This document shows, piece after piece, positions 18,127 through 27,606 of a stretch of 64,000 bases of DNA; position 1 is the stretch's first letter; every line of letters begins with the position of its first letter. The notes below the pieces were generated by a model. That model was not told the origin of the DNA, did not search any database, and saw nothing but the letters and a program-made list of their open reading frames with translations. Source of the stretch: Cytophagaceae bacterium (GTDB lineage: Bacteria > Bacteroidota > Bacteroidia > Cytophagales > UBA9547); contig JAIYAU010000025.1 of assembly GCA_027488865.1 (NCBI GenBank), positions 62,001 through 126,000 of the forward strand. The letters are read 5' to 3'. The position numbers and the translations under genes are program-made.

Positions 18127-20181
18127 TTAAACAAATTTAAGAATAAGTAAAGTACAATCATCAGTCATTTGCTCATTACCTGCAAAGGCATACACATTTT
18201 TCATGATTGTTTTAATAATTTCATCAGCAGAACTATTATAACAAGACTCAATAGAACTTTGAAGTCTAATCTCTCCAAACTCTTCATTATCAGTTCTTTT
18301 AGCTTCCATTATCCCATCAGTATACAAAACCAAACAATCACCAGAATTGTATTCTATCACGTCATTGTTAATAAAATTTTTATAGGAATTATTTCGAATA
18401 ATCCCTAATCCTAAACCCTTGTTTGTAACAAAATAGGATTTATTTAATATTTTGTTATAATATAACATAGGGCAATGTCCTGCCCTTGCTTGAATAATTT
18501 TGCGATTTTCTACATCTACTAATAACAAGGTTAAAGTAATAAATGTTGTTTTTTCTAAGCAGGAACTTAATGCTTGGTTTGCATAAACCATAAATTCTTC
18601 AGGAGTAAGGTTCATTTGAATAAGTGCTTGAAAAACACCCTTCATTTGTGCCATGTGAAAAGCGGCGCTAGTTCCTTTGCCAGATACATCTCCAATTATT
18701 AAAGCAAATTTTGTGTTAGAAATTTGGTGAATATCATAATAATCCCCTCCTACTTCTTCAGCTGATTTACAAAAAGCAGCAGTTTCAAAATATTGATTGG
18801 TTATAAGTTCTTTTGGTAATAAACTTTGTTGTACCCTTTCTGCAATTTTTAATGCTTCTTTGTACCGTTCGTTTTCTATGGCATTCGCTATTAATCTTGC
18901 ATTATGAATGGTTACACTTGCTTGGCTTACATAAGTTTCAACAATGTTAGTCACCTCATTATCAAAACCTTCCCTCACATCGCTAACTAAAGTGAGTATT
19001 CCCAAGTTTTGATTATACGTTTGCAAGGGCATCACCAAAAAAGATTTGAAGTTTAATTTTTTTATATCTTCAAAATATTTCATGGTTAAAATATCTTTGA
19101 TATAAGTGGTTTGTTTACTAGCATCTAAATCATTTTTCCTGAAAAAAGATTTGATTTTAATGGCAACATCTTGTTCAATATTTTTGGACAAAAAGGCACA
19201 AATATTTCCTTTGTCGTCAAACACTTCTAGCCAACCACCCACCGCCTGTACTGTGCCCAAGCTGCCTTCAAATAGCACCTCATATACTTGACTTTCTTCT
19301 TGACCTATCTGTACGATCTGACTAAGTCTTTGGAAATTAAGAACTTCATTGAATTTTTTTTCAAAAACTGACGAAGTTGGTAAATTAAATAATAACACCA
19401 ACACTGAAATAATACAATAACCGATAGTAAATGAAAACACGGTAACCACAAATAAGTTACCTGTCACATCCAATATTAAATAGTTATTTATTGATTTATC
19501 GTACAGATATTGTAAAAATGTAAGACAAATTGCCAATATCAAAAAAAGTAAGATGATTGACTGCCATTTTTGTTTAAAAGTGAGATAAGCTATCCATTTT
19601 AAATTAATAGAAATGTAAATTGAAAAGGCTAATAAAGGAAAGAATAGTATAAGAAAAAGTTTGTCAGTAAATGCCAAATCAAAAAAAGAGCTTAATACAC
19701 ACAATCCCATGAGTACTTCATAAGCTAGCCATAATTGTGCTAAAAGCTTGTTTTTTTGAAACAAAATCATTCGCTTGAACAAGAAAAATGTAGTAGCTAA
19801 CATGATTAATAAAAACAAGGCGTTGAGGTGATAAAAAAAGTTAATCACAACACTGTTTTCAGCCAGATTGGTATTTTCTATAAAACTGTAAAACAACTTA
19901 ATCAAAAGGAGCACCAACAATGCTACAGAACTGGTTATAAATGACTTCCATAATAATTCTGTAAAGCCTTCTTCTCCTCGGGAGCCAATTTCTAATTTAA
20001 AAATCAAAAAAATGGAGGCACACAAAAGCGCAAACAACAAATCATTAAAACTAGATGGTATGCCAAAATTAATTCCTGATTCTTCGCCCACCAACATTGT
20101 TAAATTAATGATAGTCAACAAAACCCAAGAAACAAATCCTAGAATTACATAAAGCTTAAAAAAATTCTTTTTAGAAATCAT
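18127..20181 (-). CDS. Membrane-anchored GAF-SpoIIE (PP2C) serine phosphatase
   Basis: A 684-aa sensor-phosphatase. Residues ~1-270 contain seven or so transmembrane helices; a GAF domain follows (~290-420: LEVFDDKGNICAFLSK ... LVMPLQTYNQNLGILTLV), then a short coiled linker (AERVQQSLLPKEL) and a PP2C-like SpoIIE domain (~460-684) with VGGDYYDIHQI, IIGDVSGKGTSAAFHM, YTDGIMEA and MTDDCTLLILKF, giving the metal-binding Asp set. It would dephosphorylate the STAS protein encoded next in the operon. Its ATG is 18 nt after the guaB stop. Confidence 0.92.
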   Translation of the reverse strand: MISKKNFFKLYVILGFVSWVLLTIINLTMLVGEESGINFGIPSSFNDLLFALLCASIFLIFKLEIGSRGEEGFTELLWKSFITSSVALLVLLLIKLFYSFIENTNLAENSVVINFFYHLNALFLLIMLATTFFLFKRMILFQKNKLLAQLWLAYEVLMGLCVLSSFFDLAFTDKLFLILFFPLLAFSIYISINLKWIAYLTFKQKWQSIILLFLILAICLTFLQYLYDKSINNYLILDVTGNLFVVTVFSFTIGYCIISVLVLLFNLPTSSVFEKKFNEVLNFQRLSQIVQIGQEESQVYEVLFEGSLGTVQAVGGWLEVFDDKGNICAFLSKNIEQDVAIKIKSFFRKNDLDASKQTTYIKDILTMKYFEDIKKLNFKSFLVMPLQTYNQNLGILTLVSDVREGFDNEVTNIVETYVSQASVTIHNARLIANAIENERYKEALKIAERVQQSLLPKELITNQYFETAAFCKSAEEVGGDYYDIHQISNTKFALIIGDVSGKGTSAAFHMAQMKGVFQALIQMNLTPEEFMVYANQALSSCLEKTTFITLTLLLVDVENRKIIQARAGHCPMLYYNKILNKSYFVTNKGLGLGIIRNNSYKNFINNDVIEYNSGDCLVLYTDGIMEAKRTDNEEFGEIRLQSSIESCYNSSADEIIKTIMKNVYAFAGNEQMTDDCTLLILKFV

Positions 20182-20199
20182 AAAAAGAGAACAAGCAAC

Positions 20200-21669
20200 C
20201 TATCTGGAATAATTAGGCGCTTCCCTCGTTATTTGAACGTCGTGTGGGTGGCTTTCTCTTACTCCAGCTTGGGTAATTTTAACAAATTTAGCATTTTTTA
20301 AGACATTTATATCTTTAGCTCCACAATATCCCATACCAGCTCTTAAGCCCCCTACCAATTGATATAACACCTCTGACACTTTTCCTTTAAATGGTACTCT
20401 ACCAACAATTCCTTCTGGTACAAGTTTTTTTATATCATCCTCTGCATCTTGGAAGTATCTATCTTTGGAACCATCTTCCATGGCTTCTAGAGAACCCATT
20501 CCTCGATAACTTTTGAACTTACGTCCCTCGTAAATAATTACCTCACCTGGTGCCTCTTCCGTACCTGCCAAAAGACTTCCAATCATAATGGTACTGGCTC
20601 CTCCTGCAATAGCTTTTACTAAGTCCCCTGAAAATCGAATACCCCCATCAGCTATTATAGGCACTCCCCTTCCTTCAATAGCTTTAGCCGCTTCATACAC
20701 GGCTGAAAGCTGCGGCATGCCTACGCCGGCAATGATTCTTGTGGTACATATTGAGCCAGGCCCCACTCCTACTTTTATTCCGTCTGCACCTGCATCAGCA
20801 AGAGCAATCGCCGCCTCTGCTGTCGCAATATTACCCACCATAACCTCTAATGTCGGAAATGCAGCTTTTACTTTTTTAAGGGTGTCAATAACACCTTTAG
20901 AGTGACCATGTGCCGTGTCAATCGATATCACATCTACTCCTGCATTTTTAAGTGCTTCAACACGCAATAAAATGTCTGGTGTTACACCGACTGCTGCACC
21001 CACCCTCAACCTCCCAAATTCATCTTTGCAGGCATATGGATGATCTTTTTTCTTTAAAATATCTTTGTATGTAACCAACCCAACCAATCGGCCAAGTTTA
21101 TTTACAATGGGCAATTTCTCTATTTTGTATTCTTGAAGAATGTCCTCTGCCGTTGATAAATCTATTCCCTCTTGGGCTGTTACCAAGTTATCCTTGGTCA
21201 TAATATCTTTAACAGGCTTTTTGAAATCTTTTTGAAATCTTATATCTCTATTGGTAATAATACCCACCAAATTACCTTCAGCATTTACAACTGGAATACC
21301 CCCTATTTTAAAATTTTTCATGATATCCAAGGCATCTTTTAATACCGCAGTATCCGGCAAGGTGACAGGATCTAGAATCATTCCACTTTCAGATCGTTTA
21401 ACACGTCTAACTTGTGCAGCTTGGGCTTCAATGGACATGTTTTTATGAATTATCCCTATTCCTCCTTCTTGAGCCATAGTTACTGCCAATTCATATTCGG
21501 TTACAGTATCCATAGCGGCAGAAACTAATGGAATATTAAGTCTAATATTTTTAGTTAATTGTGTGGAAGTATCTGTTTCTCTTGGAAGAATTTCTGAATA
21601 AGCTGGAAGTAATAGCACGTCATCATAAGTGAGTGCTTCAAAAATAAACTTGGATGTATCGAGTGGCAT
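20200..21669 (-). CDS. guaB: Inosine-5'-monophosphate dehydrogenase
   Basis: Oxidises IMP to XMP with NAD+, the committed step to GMP. The 489-aa length is standard. The N-terminus ([19 protein letters not shown]), two CBS domains (~residues 95-210), ISIDTAHGH, the catalytic loop [20 protein letters not shown] with its Cys, the DGGIRFSGD phosphate site and the flap [16 protein letters not shown] are all present. A TAnnTTTG box precedes it at 21700-21707. The partner-switching genes follow closely and may share its transcript. Confidence 0.97.
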   Translation of the reverse strand: MPLDTSKFIFEALTYDDVLLLPAYSEILPRETDTSTQLTKNIRLNIPLVSAAMDTVTEYELAVTMAQEGGIGIIHKNMSIEAQAAQVRRVKRSESGMILDPVTLPDTAVLKDALDIMKNFKIGGIPVVNAEGNLVGIITNRDIRFQKDFKKPVKDIMTKDNLVTAQEGIDLSTAEDILQEYKIEKLPIVNKLGRLVGLVTYKDILKKKDHPYACKDEFGRLRVGAAVGVTPDILLRVEALKNAGVDVISIDTAHGHSKGVIDTLKKVKAAFPTLEVMVGNIATAEAAIALADAGADGIKVGVGPGSICTTRIIAGVGMPQLSAVYEAAKAIEGRGVPIIADGGIRFSGDLVKAIAGGASTIMIGSLLAGTEEAPGEVIIYEGRKFKSYRGMGSLEAMEDGSKDRYFQDAEDDIKKLVPEGIVGRVPFKGKVSEVLYQLVGGLRAGMGYCGAKDINVLKNAKFVKITQAGVRESHPHDVQITREAPNYSR

Positions 21670-21699
21670 GGCAAATATTTATAACTGCTATTTGCAGTG

Positions 21700-21707
21700 C
21701 AAAATTA
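21700..21707 (-). promoter_or_regulatory. Candidate guaB promoter -7 box
   Basis: TAATTTTG on the minus strand matches TAnnTTTG. About 20 nt upstream is a T-run (TTT) instead of TTG. The guaB ATG is 30 nt downstream. Confidence 0.4.
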
Positions 21708-21904
21708 GTCGTTGTGAGCGAATAAAAAAACGGAACTGGAGAAAAGTGAAAATATTTTTCACATTATACAAAATAGTTTAATATTACGATAAATATGGTT
21801 TTTTATATTTCATTACTTAATTTAATATAAATGTCGTTTATAATTTTACTAAGTATAATTTATAGGTAACAACAACAAAAATAACGTTAAAACAATTAAA
21901 GTAT

Positions 21905-22801
21905 ATGATTATTCCACCCATCATAAAAAAAGGTGACTGGATCGCAATAATATCGAGTGCTAGAAAAATTTCAAAGGAGGAACTTGCCCCTAGTATAAAA
22001 ATTTTAGAGCAATGGGATGTAGAAGTGGTGTGTGGACCCAATTTATTCGCATCGGCGGATCAAATGGCGGGTACAATTACCCAAAGAACAGAAGATTTAC
22101 AATGGGCCATAAATGAGTCCAAGGTCAAGGCAGTTCTGTTTGCCAGGGGCGGATATGGCACTGTACAAATTGTAGATAAAGTAGATTACAAACCACTGAT
22201 TACCAATCCAAAATGGTTCTGTGGTTTTAGTGACGTCACGGTTTTGCACAATCATTTAAATACACTTGGTTTACAAAGTATCCATAGCACAATGCCCATA
22301 TTATTTGACAAAACTTCACAAACCTCTATTGCTAGTCTTTATAACATTTTAAAAGGTAATGCCATCTCATACGAACTTAAGCCAAACGTAAATAACAAAA
22401 CCGGCAAGGGAGTGGGACAATTGGTGGGCGGAAATTTATCACTTTTGGTATCGATGATAGGTACGCCATCTGATTTACAAACGGATAGCAAGATTTTATT
22501 TGTGGAAGATATTGATGAATATAAATACCACGTCGAACGCATGTTGTTTCAACTAGATAGGGCTGGAAAACTAAAAAATCTACAAGGATTGATAATAGGA
22601 CAAATGACTGATTTGAAGGACAACCAAATACCGTTTGGTAAAACAGTTGAAGAAATGGTATTAACGATAACTCAAGATTACAACTTTCCTATCCTATTTA
22701 ATTTCCCCTCTGGACACACTTTTGATAATTTTGCCTTAAAACTGGGCCAAATTCATCAGCTGGTAATAGAAGAACAACAAATACAATTATTCGAATTATA
22801 G
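21905..22801 (+). CDS. LD-carboxypeptidase (peptidase S66, LdcA-like)
   Basis: A 298-aa cytoplasmic peptidase that trims the terminal D-Ala from murein tetrapeptides during cell-wall recycling. Family markers are the start PPIIKKGDWIAIISSARK, ARGGYGTVQIVD, the nucleophile Ser in WFCGFSDVTVLHN, the Glu in LLFVEDIDEYKYHVERM-like FVEDIDEYKYHVERM, and the His in FPSGHTFDNFALKLG. Its ATG at 21905 is well placed; no strong promoter box is seen in the 235-bp divergent gap with guaB. Confidence 0.92.
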   Translation: MIIPPIIKKGDWIAIISSARKISKEELAPSIKILEQWDVEVVCGPNLFASADQMAGTITQRTEDLQWAINESKVKAVLFARGGYGTVQIVDKVDYKPLITNPKWFCGFSDVTVLHNHLNTLGLQSIHSTMPILFDKTSQTSIASLYNILKGNAISYELKPNVNNKTGKGVGQLVGGNLSLLVSMIGTPSDLQTDSKILFVEDIDEYKYHVERMLFQLDRAGKLKNLQGLIIGQMTDLKDNQIPFGKTVEEMVLTITQDYNFPILFNFPSGHTFDNFALKLGQIHQLVIEEQQIQLFEL

Positions 22802-22912
22802 CTTGCTCGTGGATTTGAAAGACAACCACCCTATTTTGAAGCATTTAAATAAAGTTAAAGTCGTTTTTGGTGGGAATTAACTAATATTCATTAAAATAAC
22901 TTCACCTAATTA

Positions 22913-22944
22913 TTTGTGTGTTCAACGTTAAAATCCTATTTTTG
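22913..22944 (+). promoter_or_regulatory. Bacteroidota promoter of the 22962 gene
   Basis: TTTG at 22913-22916, 20 nt, then TATTTTTG (22937-22944): both consensus boxes at standard spacing, 17 nt before the ATG. Confidence 0.6.
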
Positions 22945-22961
22945 AACTTAAACTCTTATTT

Positions 22962-23888
22962 ATGGAATCTAAAAAAGATAATTCAGGAAGCAAAAAAGGC
23001 CTAGTAATTGCCTTGTTCGTTATTTTGGCAGCTGTAATTGGTATTTTGTTATATATGAATATGCAAAAGGCAAATCAAATCGAAACCCAGCATAACACCA
23101 TTGAATTAAAGGATCAAGAGCTTAATAAAAAAATAGAGGAAATTAGTGGTTTAAAAACAGAACTTGAGCAAATAAAACAACAACGAGACGAAATAGGGCT
23201 TAAATCGGATTCATTACAGTTAAAAATTGACAACCTTAACGCAATGGTAAAGGAATTAAAGTCAAAAAACGCTGGTAATTATCAAAAAAGAGTTGATTTT
23301 GAAAAACAATTGAGTGAAATAAAAAAACAACGTGATAATCTACTTAATGAAATAGCAGAATTTAAAACTAAAAATGAGCAACTTAGCTCCGAAGTACAGA
23401 ACTTGAGCACTGAAAAAACGCAACTAGGTGACTCTATTTCCAACTTAAAAAATACCAAGTCGGAATTGGAAGCAAAAGTAGCTATTGCTTCTATATTAAA
23501 AGCTGACAATCTCAAAATAGAAGTAATGGACTCCAAAGGAAAGGTACGTGAAGGTGATGAGTTCAAATCTAAAAGGATTGATAAACTTAAGGTTACATTT
23601 ACTTTAGCCGATAACAAAGTAGCCAAAAAGGATAAAAAGAATTTGTATCTAAGACTTATTGAACCTTCTGGTGCAGCTTTGTTCGATATGGCAACAGGAG
23701 GTGGAAGCTTTGAAGTAGATGGCAAAAATGTTTCTTATACCGCTAAACAAAACGTGGAATTTTCCAATACAAAACAGCTAGTTACATTTGTATATAGTAA
23801 AGGTTCTGAATATGTTCGAGGAACTCATAAAATTGAAATATATCAAGACGAATATCAAATAGGAGAAGCTTCTTTTACTGTTAAATAG
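22962..23888 (+). CDS. Membrane-anchored coiled-coil protein, function unknown
   Basis: A 308-aa protein: a short Lys-rich cytoplasmic start, one transmembrane helix (residues ~14-31, GLVIALFVILAAVIGILLY), about 150 residues of heptad-rich coiled coil (QIETQHNTIELKDQELNKKI onward), and a ~125-residue C-terminal beta domain (LKIEVMDSKGKVREGDEFKS ... GTHKIEIYQDEYQIGEASF) that resembles extracytoplasmic Ig-like domains. It looks like a periplasmic spacer or scaffold; I do not recognise a named family. It has its own promoter and terminator, so it is a single-gene unit. Confidence 0.85.
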   Translation: MESKKDNSGSKKGLVIALFVILAAVIGILLYMNMQKANQIETQHNTIELKDQELNKKIEEISGLKTELEQIKQQRDEIGLKSDSLQLKIDNLNAMVKELKSKNAGNYQKRVDFEKQLSEIKKQRDNLLNEIAEFKTKNEQLSSEVQNLSTEKTQLGDSISNLKNTKSELEAKVAIASILKADNLKIEVMDSKGKVREGDEFKSKRIDKLKVTFTLADNKVAKKDKKNLYLRLIEPSGAALFDMATGGGSFEVDGKNVSYTAKQNVEFSNTKQLVTFVYSKGSEYVRGTHKIEIYQDEYQIGEASFTVK

Positions 23889-23894
23889 ATTAAT

Positions 23895-23923
23895 AAAGCC
23901 CCCTAACCCATAATGGGGGCTTT
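23895..23923 (+). terminator. Terminator of the coiled-coil gene
   Basis: AAAGCCCCC (23895-23903) pairs perfectly with GGGGGCTTT (23915-23923) around an 11-nt loop. The T-run is short (TTT then AAAA), so it may work in both directions. Confidence 0.75.
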
Positions 23924-24133
23924 AAAATACAATTTGCAAAGATTGTGCTAGCCTTTTTACCTTCAACCGCTATTTGGTAAAAAATTATTTGTTAAAATTC
24001 CATTATTGTATCATTCTTTACGTGAATCGCCGCATTACATATTTAACCACGCAAATCCATATTGTTACATTCAATCTTCCATTTCTCATATCACCTATTT
24101 ATTTGTATTTTTTCGTACCAATGTTTTCCATTC

Positions 24134-24420
24134 ATGGCACAAACGCATATTGTTTTTGACTGGGCAATAAAAAAAACAGCTCCGAAACAAATCTAATTTT
24201 GATATACTAGAAGGTTTCCTTCCGGTGCTTTTGGAACAAGATATTTTTATTCAGGAGATTCTAGAAAGCCAAGGAAAGAAAGAATATAAATTTGACAAAA
24301 TACGGCTGGTGAACTTGGTTTGATAGAAGTGCACAACGAAAAGGAGCACAACTACTTTCACCGCATGAGTTATGGCCAAGCCAAAGTTTAATTACTAGAA
24401 TGCAAAAGAAGGGAGCTTAT
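24134..24420 (+). pseudogene. Remnant of an Rpn-type PD-(D/E)XK transposase/nuclease gene
   Basis: From ATG 24134 one frame reads MAQTHIVFDWAIKKTAPKQ then a stop; the +1 frame continues SNFDILEGFLPVLLEQDIFI and QEILESQGKKEYKFDK; after another shift it reads GELGLIEVHNEKEHNYFHRM and SYGQAKV then a stop. In order these match the Bacteroidota Rpn / PD-(D/E)XK transposase family as I recall it (VFDWAIKK, NFDILEGFL, IEVQN, YFHRMLYG). At least two frameshifts and one or more stops make it non-functional, and the C-terminal half cannot be traced. The next 290 bases (24421-24710) contain no recognisable gene. Confidence 0.8.
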
Positions 24421-24710
24421 TTTAAGGACAGAAAGCACTAAGAGGAAGGGTCATTGCCAACAAAAATCCCGTAACATAAATCTGTGGTGAACCAACATTC
24501 CAAATGTATCAAAGATTATTGTTGATTTAGAAACGGAGGCGTCACAAGTTAAATTGTTAGTACTTATACTACTAGAGTTGGATGGTAATTGTGATGTTTT
24601 GTAACTAATAACGGAAAAGTTAACAAAGTCATGAAATATTTGTTTGTGACTCCCTGTAAGTTTAATAGAACTTCAGAAAGTATTGTGGGATAAACGCTTA
24701 CAACGGAGGA

Positions 24711-25286
24711 TTATTTGGAGCAAAATTTATCATAATCCATGATAATACTATAAAAATCTCTTTTTTTGTACTCCTTTAAAGAAAATTTTACATATACCTC
24801 TTTGCAGTCTGAAACAAGCCTTTTCATTTTACGCCTAAATTGACCTCTTTTTATAAAAGTTGTTTTACTATCTTTTACGATCACATCAACAATATCACCT
24901 GTACTACCATTCACAAAAGAAAAGCTATAGAATGCCATTCTCTTTCCTTTGTACAAAGGATCCATAAATCCATAACAGTTTATTCCCCAACTACGAAAAG
25001 GAACTACCTCCCAATACTCTAATCTACTACCATAAAAGCCGTAAGAAATAACCTTATCACCAGTAATTGTGGAATATTTATCTGATTCATTTAGTTTATA
25101 CCAAAGTTTTCCATTTACTTTTTCTTGGTGACCATTGTTAATGGTAGCACCATTGTATTTAATAAAACATCTAACGGTATCTTTAGAGTCCTTAAGAACT
25201 ATAAAACCCCATTTGCTTTCAGCATAACAAGTATTTAATAAAGCAATGAAAAAAATAACTAGGTTCTGTTTATTAAAAAGTATCAT
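24711..25286 (-). CDS. Secreted hypothetical protein
   Basis: A 191-aa protein with a signal peptide (residues 1-22, LVIFFIALLNTCYA) and a mature part of mixed beta character (WGFIVLKDSKDTVRCFIKYN, LWYKLNESDKYSTITGDKVI) with a basic C-terminal third. This resembles the many small Bacteroidota exported proteins that begin with a description of a 'DTV' strand, but I cannot name a function. It lies in a decayed stretch, yet the frame is intact and a consensus promoter (25346-25375) precedes it. Confidence 0.75.
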   Translation of the reverse strand: MILFNKQNLVIFFIALLNTCYAESKWGFIVLKDSKDTVRCFIKYNGATINNGHQEKVNGKLWYKLNESDKYSTITGDKVISYGFYGSRLEYWEVVPFRSWGINCYGFMDPLYKGKRMAFYSFSFVNGSTGDIVDVIVKDSKTTFIKRGQFRRKMKRLVSDCKEVYVKFSLKEYKKRDFYSIIMDYDKFCSK

Positions 25287-25345
25287 TATATCCTAAACTA
25301 AATTGTGGAGCTATATTGATTTTATTTCAATTTAAATTTTATGGC

Positions 25346-25375
25346 CAAAATTATATAATTTATCTTCGCATTCAA
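25346..25375 (-). promoter_or_regulatory. Bacteroidota promoter of the 24711-25286 gene
   Basis: On the minus strand TTG (25373-25375) is followed by 19 nt and TAATTTTG (25346-25353). Both boxes are exact; the ATG is ~60 nt downstream. Confidence 0.55.
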
Positions 25376-25440
25376 AGAATATTAAAATATATTATTTCAA
25401 CGAATAAATTGGTTAGATGTTATTCCTTTTCTCTCGATTA

Positions 25441-25734
25441 TTAATCAAAAATCACTTTGGTGGTTTTTGCGAAATTACTACTTTTCACTGCAAATAAGTG
25501 AGAGCCTTTGGGGAGTGAGCTCAAGTCCAGCTTAGTTGATTCAATTATGCTAGCCAAACAAGTCCTTCCAAGCAAATCAGCTAAGGAATATTCATAACCT
25601 TTCCATTGATTGGTTGATAAACACAGAATTCCATGTTTCACAGGATTTACTTAGTCCATTGTTTCCATTTGTTCATCAGAGAAGGAGGTGCTATAATATA
25701 AAGATATCTTATTCAACGAGTTAACTTCGTTCAT
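25441..25734 (-). pseudogene. Remnant of a T9SS type A sorting domain
   Basis: The last 66 codons read VKHGILCLSTNQWKGYEYSL and on to GSHLFAVKSSNFAKTTKVIF, with LADLLGRTCLAS between: the layout of a T9SS type A C-terminal domain (NPV..G.L, a D-x-x-G+ turn, L..LP.G.hLF.V). Immediately before VNPVKHGIL is an in-frame TAA, and the same frame upstream runs from ATG 25732-25734 (MNEVNSLNKISLYYSTS). There is no signal peptide or cargo domain, so this is the tail of a lost secreted protein. Confidence 0.65.
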
Positions 25735-25834
25735 CTGCTAAAATAGTTTAAATGACTAACCCTGTGTTGTTTCAACAAAATTGCCTTGTTATACGGAAGA
25801 CAATTCAGCTTTTGAACGGGTTTGGCATACAATA

Positions 25835-27358
25835 TTAATGTTTAAAATGTCTAGTGCCTGTAGTTACCATGGCCAATCCATGTGAGTCACAATAGTTTAT
25901 TGAATCTTGGTCTTTAATGGAACCTCCTGGCTGTATCACTGCAGTAATTCCCGCTTGATGTGCTATTTCAACACAATCTGGGAAAGGAAAAAATGCATCA
26001 GAGGCCATTACTGCGCCATTAAGATCAAACCCAAAACTAACTGCTTTTTCTATGGCTTGTTTTAATGCATCAACTCTTGAAGTTTGGCCAACTCCTGCTG
26101 CGTAAAGCTGGGTCCCTTTTGCGAGTATAATGGTATTCGATTTGGCATGTTTCACTAATTTATTTGCAAACAACAATCCTTCAATTTCTAAGGTGGAGGG
26201 AGTTTTAACCGTTACAGTTTTTAAATCATTAGCAGTTTCAGTTTTCAGGTCCTTATCTTGAAAGATCACCCCATTTAAAAGTGTTTTAAATTGGTTTTTG
26301 GCAAAATCTACTGGTTTTCTTCTTAACAATATTCTATTCTTCTTTTCTACCAAGAGATTGAACGCGTCTTCGTTAAAACTAGGTGCTATTAGAACCTCAA
26401 AAAACAATTTATGTAGCTCTTGCGCAGTATCAATATCTACTGGTTTGTTGGTTATAATCACCCCACCAAATGCTGAAACGGGGTCAGCGGCTAAAGATTG
26501 CAAATAAGCCTCTTTTGGTGTAATTGCAGTTGCCACACCACATGCATTGTTGTGTTTTAAAATGGCGTAAGTGGTATCTTCAAATTCGTCAATCAAAGCA
26601 ACGGCTGCATCAACATCCAGTAAATTATTGTAAGACAGTTCCTTTCCATTTAATTTATCAAAAAGAGCGTCTAGATTTCCATAAAATATACCTTGTTGAT
26701 GCGGATTTTCACCATATCTTAATACGTGGGCTTGCTGTTCACTTTGTTTAAATCTTAACAAATCCTCCTTATGGTTGAACCAATTAAATATGGCTGTGTC
26801 GTAATGTGAAGAGACGTCAAAGGCATAACTTGCAAATCTTCTTCTATCTTGTAAGGTGGTGCTGCCTTGATTGTTTTTAAGGATTTCTGCGGTTTCTTCA
26901 TATTGATCTCTTGACGAAACTATAAGTACATCATTGAAATTTTTTGCCGCTGCACGTATTAAAGATATACCTCCAATATCAATTTTTTCTATAATTTCTT
27001 GTTCTTCGGCATTGGAAGCCACAGTTTCTTCAAAAGGATACAAATCTACTATTACCAAATCAATAGGAGGAATATCATGGGTAGCCACTTGTTCATTATC
27101 TCCCACATGATCCCTTCTGTATAAGATACCACCAAATATTTGCGGTTGAAGTGTTTTTACGCGGCCACCAAGTATTTCTGGAAAGCCAGTTATATCCTCT
27201 ACAGGTGTTACAGCCACCCCTAAACTTTCAATAAATCTTTGTGTACCGCCCGTGGAGTAAATTTTTACTTGATTGGCCTGAAGTAATTTAATGATAGGCT
27301 CTAAATTGGTTTTATAATAGACAGAGATGAGAGCAGATTTTATGGACTTTAGTTGCAT
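25835..27358 (-). CDS. purH: Bifunctional AICAR formyltransferase / IMP cyclohydrolase
   Basis: Catalyses the last two steps of de novo IMP synthesis. The 507-aa protein has the N-terminal MGS-like IMP cyclohydrolase domain (IKSALISVYYKTNLEPIIKL, IYSTGGTQRFIESLGV, LGGRVKTLQPQIFGGILYRR) and the C-terminal AICAR transformylase domain (LRYGENPHQQG, ILKHNNACGVA, SDAFFPFPDCVE, IQPGGSIKDQDSI). The block usually written KTLHP reads KTLQP here, a small deviation. A TAnnTTTG box lies 53 nt upstream. guaB, next in the same pathway, is 4 kb away on the same strand. Confidence 0.96.
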   Translation of the reverse strand: MQLKSIKSALISVYYKTNLEPIIKLLQANQVKIYSTGGTQRFIESLGVAVTPVEDITGFPEILGGRVKTLQPQIFGGILYRRDHVGDNEQVATHDIPPIDLVIVDLYPFEETVASNAEEQEIIEKIDIGGISLIRAAAKNFNDVLIVSSRDQYEETAEILKNNQGSTTLQDRRRFASYAFDVSSHYDTAIFNWFNHKEDLLRFKQSEQQAHVLRYGENPHQQGIFYGNLDALFDKLNGKELSYNNLLDVDAAVALIDEFEDTTYAILKHNNACGVATAITPKEAYLQSLAADPVSAFGGVIITNKPVDIDTAQELHKLFFEVLIAPSFNEDAFNLLVEKKNRILLRRKPVDFAKNQFKTLLNGVIFQDKDLKTETANDLKTVTVKTPSTLEIEGLLFANKLVKHAKSNTIILAKGTQLYAAGVGQTSRVDALKQAIEKAVSFGFDLNGAVMASDAFFPFPDCVEIAHQAGITAVIQPGGSIKDQDSINYCDSHGLAMVTTGTRHFKH

Positions 27359-27410
27359 GATGTAAGATGAAGATAAAAGGGCCTACAGAGCCATTAATGA
27401 TAAGAGGTGG

Positions 27411-27418
27411 CAAAGGTA
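27411..27418 (-). promoter_or_regulatory. Candidate purH promoter -7 box
   Basis: TACCTTTG on the minus strand is an exact TAnnTTTG; the -33 region is only T-rich. Confidence 0.35.
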
Positions 27419-27606
27419 ATAAGTAATTGAAATTATGAAAAATGAATTTTTAAATTTAAATTAAGTAATTTAAACCCAAATTATGTTTCTAACAGGTTAT
27501 CAAGTTTGTTAAAGAACAAATCCTACGATTTTCAGTTTTAAAAGGATTCTTGAAGAATAAAAGATTATTCATTTTTATTAAGAAAAAGTATTATCAAATA
27601 TCAACA

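Noticed and set aside
23924-24133. Possible small gene before the Rpn remnant
   Set aside because: A 61-codon frame here is AT-rich hydrophobic sequence ending inside the remnant, with no start context or recognisable motif.
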